Assembly: GCF_015706575.1 (NCBI RefSeq)
Contig: NW_024037070.1
Coordinates: 1,483,874 to 1,547,873, forward strand
Source: Patiria miniata
Taxonomy: Eukaryota > Echinodermata > Asteroidea > Valvatida > Asterinidae
Direction of reading: 5' to 3'
DNA length: 64,000 bases
The notes under the pieces were generated by a model that worked only from the letters and a program-made list of their open reading frames with translations, did not search any database and had not been told where the DNA came from. Positions 58,020 to 64,000 of this stretch are shown piece after piece. Both the position numbers and the translations under genes were made by a program. Numbering within the stretch: the stretch's first letter is position 1; every line of letters starts with the position of its first letter.

Positions 58020-58206
58020 CTTGCTCGAACCTGTCATCTGCCTGCTTTCTCTCACTCTCTGTGATTGTCTGCTTGTCTAGAACCTGCAGTGTCCGAAGGT
58101 GAAACGCAGCAAACAGCCTGTGGTGTGGAAGGTCACATAATGGATTGTCAGCTATCGAAAGCTGCATCAGATCCTTGAGTGGACGCAGTCTAAATACATC
58201 AGACAA
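58020..58206 (-). CDS. Internal exon of a leucine-rich-repeat protein (LRR C-cap type)
   Basis: On the minus strand CTGCATTCTATCTACAG is a good acceptor and CAAG|GTAAGA a good donor, bounding 187 bp of open reading. The product shows DVFRLRPLKDLMQLSIADNP, then LCDLPHHRLFAAFHLRTLQV, then LDKQTITESERKQADDRFEQ. The order L-x-x-L-x-I-x-x-N-P-L-C, Y/H-R, L-x-x-L-x-x-L-D, T-x-x-E-R is the C-terminal capping repeat of SDS22/LRRC-type ciliary or regulatory proteins. LRRC9 is a candidate, unconfirmed. Neighbouring exons are not identified. Confidence 0.75.
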
Positions 58207-59428
58207 CTGTAGATAGAATGCAGAAAAACATTTTGTGACTTTTGGGGATGGAATTTTGTCATCTAGACCGTACTAGCTTTCTTACATAATATCAGAGGCA
58301 CACATCAATAAATCACGTTATATCTATAGTTTGACCTCCATTGGCAACCATTTTGTGTAGCTTCTCTGAATCCCTCAAAATATACTGCTGTGGATATATT
58401 GACATAAATTCTTCAGACTTCGTCAAAGAAAAGTGGCTTGGCTGTATCTTCTGAAATTCTGAAATCCTCCATATTATACCGCTCTTTTTAGAACAACACA
58501 GGAACTGACCTAGAACAAATTGCAACAGGATTTATTTTAATGCCATCGCGCTAAGGAAATACAATTTATCACTATCCAAAATACTAAAAATCTAATTTCA
58601 TCAAAGGAGTGGAAAAGTGTTTTTATTCATTTTTTCACTACTACTCTTTCATCATACATAAACAGTATGGGGAGCGTCACGTTTTCTTTTCCGTCTGTTT
58701 ACCATCAGAAAATCCATTCACATCACGTATGAGACTTCGTGTGACACAACTGATAACAGCAGACGATTTTTCCATGTCCACCAATTATTAAAATGTAAAA
58801 TAATTTACACTGCCGCCTGCAACACCGTATTTATTTGAAAAAAATATAAAAAATTGAGATTTTGTTTACTGCCTGAATTATTAATTGGTTAAAATAAATC
58901 ACTTTGTTCTCAATTAACTATTTGTTTCAGGTAAAATATTTGCATAAACAGGTCTACTTCAAACATGGGCAGGAAATGACAAAAAGATCCATTAAAATTA
59001 AATTACAGGTGTCTACGCCAACAGGCCAGAGTCCAATTTTACATATTATGGAAAATATCTTAAATCTGAGATTTGTGTGTCCCTTTTGTGATGAATTTAG
59101 GTCAATGGCATAACTTATAAATAACATATGAATTCTCCAAAAAAAGAATATATACTAAAAAAAAACCTTAATAAAGACAAAGTAACAGGATAAATGAAGT
59201 GAAGTGAAAATTGAACCGAGCACCCGGATCAAAGCCTTAGGCCGGAGGAGGGGGGGGGGTGGACCATGCCAATCTTTTCTTTTTAAAGTAATAATAATGC
59301 GAGAACTGATCCATAAAAAATTGTTTTGTTGGGACTCAAGTTTGCTTTTCTAGAGAAGTGCATTTCACTCTCGACAGTACAAGTAGACGTCTAAATCATT
59401 TGTCCTATTTTGATCAGGATCTTCTCCA
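58207..59428. other. No gene recognised (probably intron)
   Basis: AT-rich. A minus-strand reading at 58313-58525 begins after a plausible TTGTTCTAG acceptor but has no domain and ends in a stop, so I do not call an exon. Confidence 0.45.
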
Positions 59429-59951
59429 TTAAAGGGAATATACATCATTTGCTTTTGCTGTAATTTTCAGAAATGGATGGAATTTGGGGGTTGGAAATAT
59501 AAAGCAAATATAGTTACACTGACTTTTTGGAGGTTTTAGGTTCGAAAATGCTATAAAAACCAAGAAAAACGATCATTTTCCTGTAGTCTGGTTCCCTGAC
59601 TCCATATAAGAAGAAACAGAGCAGTTTACATATATTGGGGAATTGTAAGGTCAGGGAACCAGTCTAGCTGGTTCGTACCCGTTCATAGGTTTGTAATCGA
59701 TTGCAAACAAGTGCAATGGTCAATTGGGGCCAGTATTTGAAAACAAAGCCAGTTGTTTCCAACGCTGATCGGCCGATCAGCGTTGGAAATTGATACAAAA
59801 ATACCACTTTTCTTGAAAATGACAGTATACCAGGTGCCATAATTGTACAGGATGCTTTAGACTGTCATTTACCAACATCCTATTAAGGTATTTCGCAAAA
59901 ACTTGGTAGTTTTATTTTTCGATGTTTGCAAATGTTGTATATTCCCTTTAA
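59429..59951. mobile_element. TTAA-flanked MITE, uninterrupted copy (523 bp)
   Basis: TTAA AGGGAATATAC on the left and GTATATTCCCT TTAA on the right. It shares with 925-1956 the GGTTCGAAAATGCT, CTGGTTCCCTGACTCC, AGGGAACCAGTCTAGCTGG and CTTGGTAGTTTTATTTTTCG blocks. This copy lacks the two nested inserts and so shows the native length. It is non-coding. Confidence 0.82.
59756..59789. repeat. Perfect 34-bp palindrome with compensatory changes
   Basis: Homologous to 1762-1795. The core is TGATCGGCCGATCA instead of TGGTCGGCCGACCA, plus one further arm change (CGC for CGG). Each change is matched in the opposite arm, so self-complementarity is complete in both copies. Confidence 0.9.
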
Positions 59952-61228
59952 GCTGTTTAAAGTTACATCACTGTACCCTACCGTATGGAGAATGTGTGAC
60001 CTGCATGGAAATCTCATGTACAGAACTACACCTGTTTCTCATCAACCTTATAGACAAGTGTTTTGAGAGGTTTTGTTTCATATTTTCATGTACTAAAAAA
60101 TGTACTGTAAGCATCACTACCTGAGCCCAGTATTTCCTGAACTTTCTTAACCAAATCAAACATCATTTTCAGGCGCTGAATCAATAGTTTAACTTAAGAT
60201 TTTTCGGTTCTACTTTCAGAACAGCCCATGCTGTTCCACGTTCCAAATTTTTATCTAAAAACAAAAATGCTTGAAAAAAACACCCTTCCACTCCATAGAA
60301 ACAATTAGATTTTTCACATGTTGTTTGTGTATTTATTTGAAGTTGTTTGATGCTTGAATGGTTTCTATTGCAATTTGTTCTAGGTCTTAACTTAAATTGA
60401 TCGGACTATATCTTCCAAATGGATTTTGAAGGATATGGGTGGGATAAGATAAACTATATTAAAGGAAATAAAATACCCCACGGGTATCAGATTATGAAGA
60501 CAAGGCTTTGCCTCACTGCTTTGTGGGTTGCACCCGCTTTGAGCAACTCACGCAACCACATACGTTTGTTTATAATGTAAATCAAAGATTTTCTATTGTT
60601 CCTCTTCCCTTTTCCTTTTTTATAATTCTTACTTTTTTTGCAACAGCTCTCATTATTTTTTGTACACATTTTCTAATTGAGGTCGTCCTTGATTTGGTTC
60701 CTGTTGCACGTGTGTGTCCTTAATTTATACCATAAACCTACTCACGTGTGTGTGGGCGTGTTCATTTATTCAAACCTTTGGTATTCAAACCAAACAATAC
60801 GTCCATGACTGACCAATTGAAATTCGTGTACAAAACCAATGAGAGCTGTTGCTAACAAGATTAAGTACCAACAAAGGAATGAGGATTAGGGACAATAGGG
60901 GTCCATGATAGCAGGTGTTTACAAAGATTAGTGTACAAGCATTACATTTAATGTGAATTTCTGAACAAAAAATGTCCACATAAACCAGTTTTCTGATAAA
61001 TTGTGCGGACTTGCCAATATCCTTACGACATTCCCCTCTCTGGAAAACATGTTTAGAAGCATTTTGGGTTAGGTTTATTTGTCGCAAAATGAAGAGAAAC
61101 ACTCAAGGGAATCATACAAACAAATTTGGGATGAAAGAGTTCTCACAGTCTGAGTAAAATGATTTTGTTAAAGACAGGAAAACAAAGCAATGTCCACACT
61201 AGGTATGTAACATAAATATGGGCACGCA
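59952..61228. other. No gene recognised
   Basis: AT-rich non-coding sequence without recognisable repeats or exons. Confidence 0.5.
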
Positions 61229-61999
61229 CAAGTGTGTATTCGCCTGCAATCAGGGACCCCCTATTGACCTTCATTTGTTGTATTCGCCTGCAATCAGGGA
61301 CCCCCTATTGTCCTTCATTTGTTGTATTCGCCTGCAATCAGGGACCCCCTATTGTCCTTCATTTGTTTGTACTCGGGACTTGGGGACGCTATTGTTCTGT
61401 ATTGTTCAACGTCCCCTACTGAATGCAGAAACAAACTCATACAGACAGAGTTGCACTTAGCATTTGGGGTTTATGGGGTACCACTATTGTTCGACCCTAA
61501 TCCCTTTCTTTTGTTCTCCTTTGTCCCCTTAGAAATCTCAAAACACATAGCTATTGGGTACTTCAATTTCTAAAGACAGACTTGTGTGGTACCATTGTCC
61601 CTATTGTTGCCCTTTGTTCCCGGTACCCCATAAGTGCCAATATGTAAGAGCACGCATGTTTGTTCCGTAACTGTAGAAACCACACACAAGTTGTCCCATG
61701 GTACTATGGGGACCAAAGACACTGTGGGGACAACAGAAAGTCCACACAACTCGGTCCTAATTTGCCCAATAATAATCAAATTCCCCATAACGCGGTGATG
61801 GCCACCCATCCTCGCACGCATACAAGTGTGTATTTGCCTACAATCGGGGACCCACTTTTGTCCCTCTTTTGGTTGTACTTTTTAAGAAGACCTCCCATAT
61901 GTTTTGTACACATCGCCAAATTGGGGACCTTCAGGAATTGGGTACCCTATTGTCCTCTTTTGTTCAACGTCCCCTACTGAATGCAGAAACAAACTCATG
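61229..61999 (+). repeat. Diverged segmental repeat containing a 44-bp tandem array
   Basis: Three head-to-tail 44-bp units lie at 61236-61367, starting GTATTCGCCTGCAATCAGGG and ending CATTTGTT. A diverged single unit lies at about 61829-61872. Both are followed by the same block (TTCAACGTCCCCTACTGAAT, GCAGAAACAAACTCAT) at 61402-61440 and 61951-61999, so the whole stretch is two diverged copies about 550-590 bp apart. No protein is inferred. Confidence 0.85.
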
Positions 62000-63650
62000 C
62001 ACACACATGCCTACTGTGGATATTCCTTTGTATTCGTGTAGAAAACAACAGAGAAGTAGATTTATGTTTGTGGACAAACACAGGGCTGTTTCGGTAACTT
62101 TTTTGAGACATATATGTGACATAGTTTCAAGTATAAGTTCCATCCAGGAAGGATGTGTAGTTATGTATATATTAAATAACATTCTCATAGGGCTTTGAAT
62201 TATGACGTCCCATGTCACGTGATGACGTCACATCAGAAAAGAAAATAGTTTGTTATTGTATTTTTATGTCATGTAAGGCTGATAGGACAACATGTGCGGT
62301 AGAGTGATCAGGACCAATACAGTTCTGTAGATATAGGCCTTCAAATATGCACTTTTAATATGACGTCACATGTCACGTGATGACGTCATCCTGACGTCAC
62401 TTTAATTGTCATCCCGGTCTAGGTACGTACCAAGTTTCAACCCAATCAGACCTGTAGTTCTGTAGATATTGGCCTTCAAATTATGCAATTTTTAATACGA
62501 TTCACATGTCACGTAATGAAGTCATCGTGACGTCACTTAAATTTTCATCTGTAACACATCTCAGTCTAAGTACATTTTTACTTTCATCCCAATCGGACCT
62601 GTAGTTCTGGAGATATAGACCAATCTGTCAGATCTAGCCGAATTCTGCTAGAAAATGGTCACAACAGAAAAATCGCATATAATGTGACGTCACGTGATTC
62701 ATGATGATGTCACGATGATGTCAATCTTCGGTACATAACTTCAGCTGCTGGTCTAAGTGTATGCAAGTATAAAGTCAATCGAATTGATTTCAGTTCCCAA
62801 AGTGCCGGTAACAAAAAAATCATGTACAAATGATATGGGCAAAATGACTGAAAATAAAAAAAAACTAGAGCTATATGTTGGTTTAAAAACAGAACACAGG
62901 GCTTTTTCGCAGTTAACAAATGTTTATGTTTTGTTGGTCATTTTGCATTTACTTTTTAGAGTGCTTCATGCAGTTAAATGTTGTTCAAAATGCTTAGAAT
63001 AATTCCTAAAATATAATTGTATCACATGACGCCACATGCCCTGCAATGACGTCATCTTGACAACCCGTGTCAATGCACATTTTGTCATTGTGGTCTTGGT
63101 TTGTACCAAGTTTGAAGTCAATCCGATGAAAGGAATTGTAAAATTTTGGAAGCAAAATGAAATTCTTAATTTAAAAAAAATCATACAAAATCTACCGATG
63201 ACGTCACGGTGACGTCATTTCGGATTGTGCATACTGGTACCATTATATAGCTATCCACAAAGTTTCATGACGATCGTACCTTCCCTTATATGTGTTTTAA
63301 AAAATTCGAATTTTTGATGACGTCATGATGACGTCACACATTTTTCAAAATTGTGTGCATAAACCTACAACCTAACAAACATAATACAAACAGAATTTTG
63401 AATTTAGCATGTTGCGTTTGTGAGATATGGCTAAAAGGTCCAAAAATTAAAAAAATTCATATAAAATCGCATGATGACGTCATTATGACGTCACCTGATT
63501 TTTTATCTATAACACATCCCTGTCTACCCACATACCAAGTTTCAACCCAATCGGCCATACTGTTCTGTAGATATAGGACTTCAAAATATGCAAGTTTGTG
63601 ATGACGTCACGTGACCCCTGATGACGTAATCATGACGTCACTCTTTGGGA
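62000..63650 (+). repeat. Diverged tandem repeat field with TGACGTCA (CRE-like) cores
   Basis: A unit of roughly 150-230 bp recurs with words CACGTGATGACGTCA, ACACATC, ACCAAGTTTCAACCCAATC, CTGTAGTTCTGTAGATAT and CTTCAAA. TGACGTCA or one-off forms occur in each unit, often twice about 10-16 bp apart, at 62203, 62222, 62361, 62379-62400, 62527, 62682, 63046, 63200-63218, 63319-63335, 63474-63490 and 63600-63635 (approximate). It is non-coding. Confidence 0.75.
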
Positions 63651-64000
63651 CACAACTTTGCCATAAGGACAATGCATATGCTTAATTTGAATGATGTATG
63701 ACAAAGTTCAATGCCAAAAGTGGCGTGTACAAAAATCGTGTAAAAAATGTCTATGGGATTTTGCATGGAACAAAAAGAAGAAAGTAGGGAGAAAAAAAAA
63801 TCAGAACAGAAACAAAGGCTTTTTCGCTGAATTGCGAAAAAGCCAAAAAGAAACTAGATGTATGTTTGTTGACAAACATATGGCTGTTTCGCTATTGTGT
63901 TTTTTATGTCATGTTATAGACTACGGGAGATAATAGATGAAGTCGAAAGTTGCAAAATCATGAGGACAAATGGTACAAAGACATATGCTTAAAAATGCAG
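63651..64000. other. Window end, related repeat sequence
   Basis: This contains ATGTTTGTTGACAAACAT followed by GGCTGTTTCGCTA at about 63860-63893, also seen in diverged form near 62065-62095. It belongs to the same dispersed family. No gene is supported. Confidence 0.5.

Noticed and set aside
58313..58525. A second exon upstream of the LRR exon
   Set aside because: An acceptor-like TTGTTCTAG exists, but there is no donor before the stop and no LRR pattern.
61236..61367. A CRISPR array
   Set aside because: The units are contiguous 44-bp tandem copies with no spacers, in animal DNA.
61218..61460. Repetitive proteins encoded by the 44-bp array
   Set aside because: The three overlapping frames are all open because of the repeat itself, and 44 bp is not a multiple of three.

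Overview
The window is repeat-dense, intron-containing animal (invertebrate) DNA, not bacterial. It holds no operons and no long intact ORFs. It carries broken reverse-transcriptase elements of several classes, MITEs, tRNA-derived SINEs and isolated coding exons with GT/AG splice signals. DIRS-like tyrosine-recombinase elements, Mag-type gypsy elements, CR1/RTE-like LINEs and abundant ACATGTACATGT-type simple sequence would suit an echinoderm, hemichordate, lancelet, mollusc or cnidarian. The sequence alone does not decide, so the species is left open. Two runs of exactly 500 N (17712-18211, 55172-55671) show that this is a draft scaffold.

The dominant large-scale structure is a direct duplication. 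Bases 1-17709 (copy A) recur almost perfectly at 36473-54174 (copy B). The differences I could see are scattered small indels, many in homopolymers, and a few substitutions. Copy A stops almost exactly at the first N gap, which points to an unmerged haplotype or a scaffolding artefact as much as to a real segmental duplication.

Layout of the duplicated segment (copy A coordinates): the end of a DIRS-like element (1-534 and its 3' region) hosting a TTAA-flanked MITE with nested inverted-repeat elements (925-1956); a tRNA-SINE (2495-2669); a short MITE (3647-3984); a second, different DIRS-like element (4329-7093); a short gypsy LTR with a gag remnant (7742-8275); a LINE (9156-13486) split by two DNA transposons; a coiled-coil host exon on the minus strand (15129-15305); an RTE-like fragment (15890-16450); and a second copy of the short MITE (16723-17019).

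Between the copies lie a decayed Ty3/gypsy element (18297-21560), a minus-strand CR1/Jockey-like LINE (about 22150-27190) split by a 1.5-kb Harbinger-like element, a head-to-head SINE pair (28513-28895), a LINE 3' fragment interrupted by a hAT-like insertion (29141-30175), a pogo-like transposase tail and a SWIM zinc-finger gene remnant (30810-32018), and the full length of the first DIRS-like element (32134-37006 and beyond). After copy B come an RTE fragment cut by the second gap, a region rich in TGACGTCA-containing repeats (55672-63650), one exon of a leucine-rich-repeat protein (58020-58206, minus) and an uninterrupted copy of the TTAA MITE (59429-59951).

The genes do not form a pathway. 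Almost all coding sequence is mobile-element debris, usually with stops, frameshifts or lost catalytic residues. The best evidence of host genes is the two exons. The most interesting structures are the palindrome inside the TTAA MITE that keeps perfect pairing through paired base changes, the precise nesting of elements, and the CRE-like repeat field.
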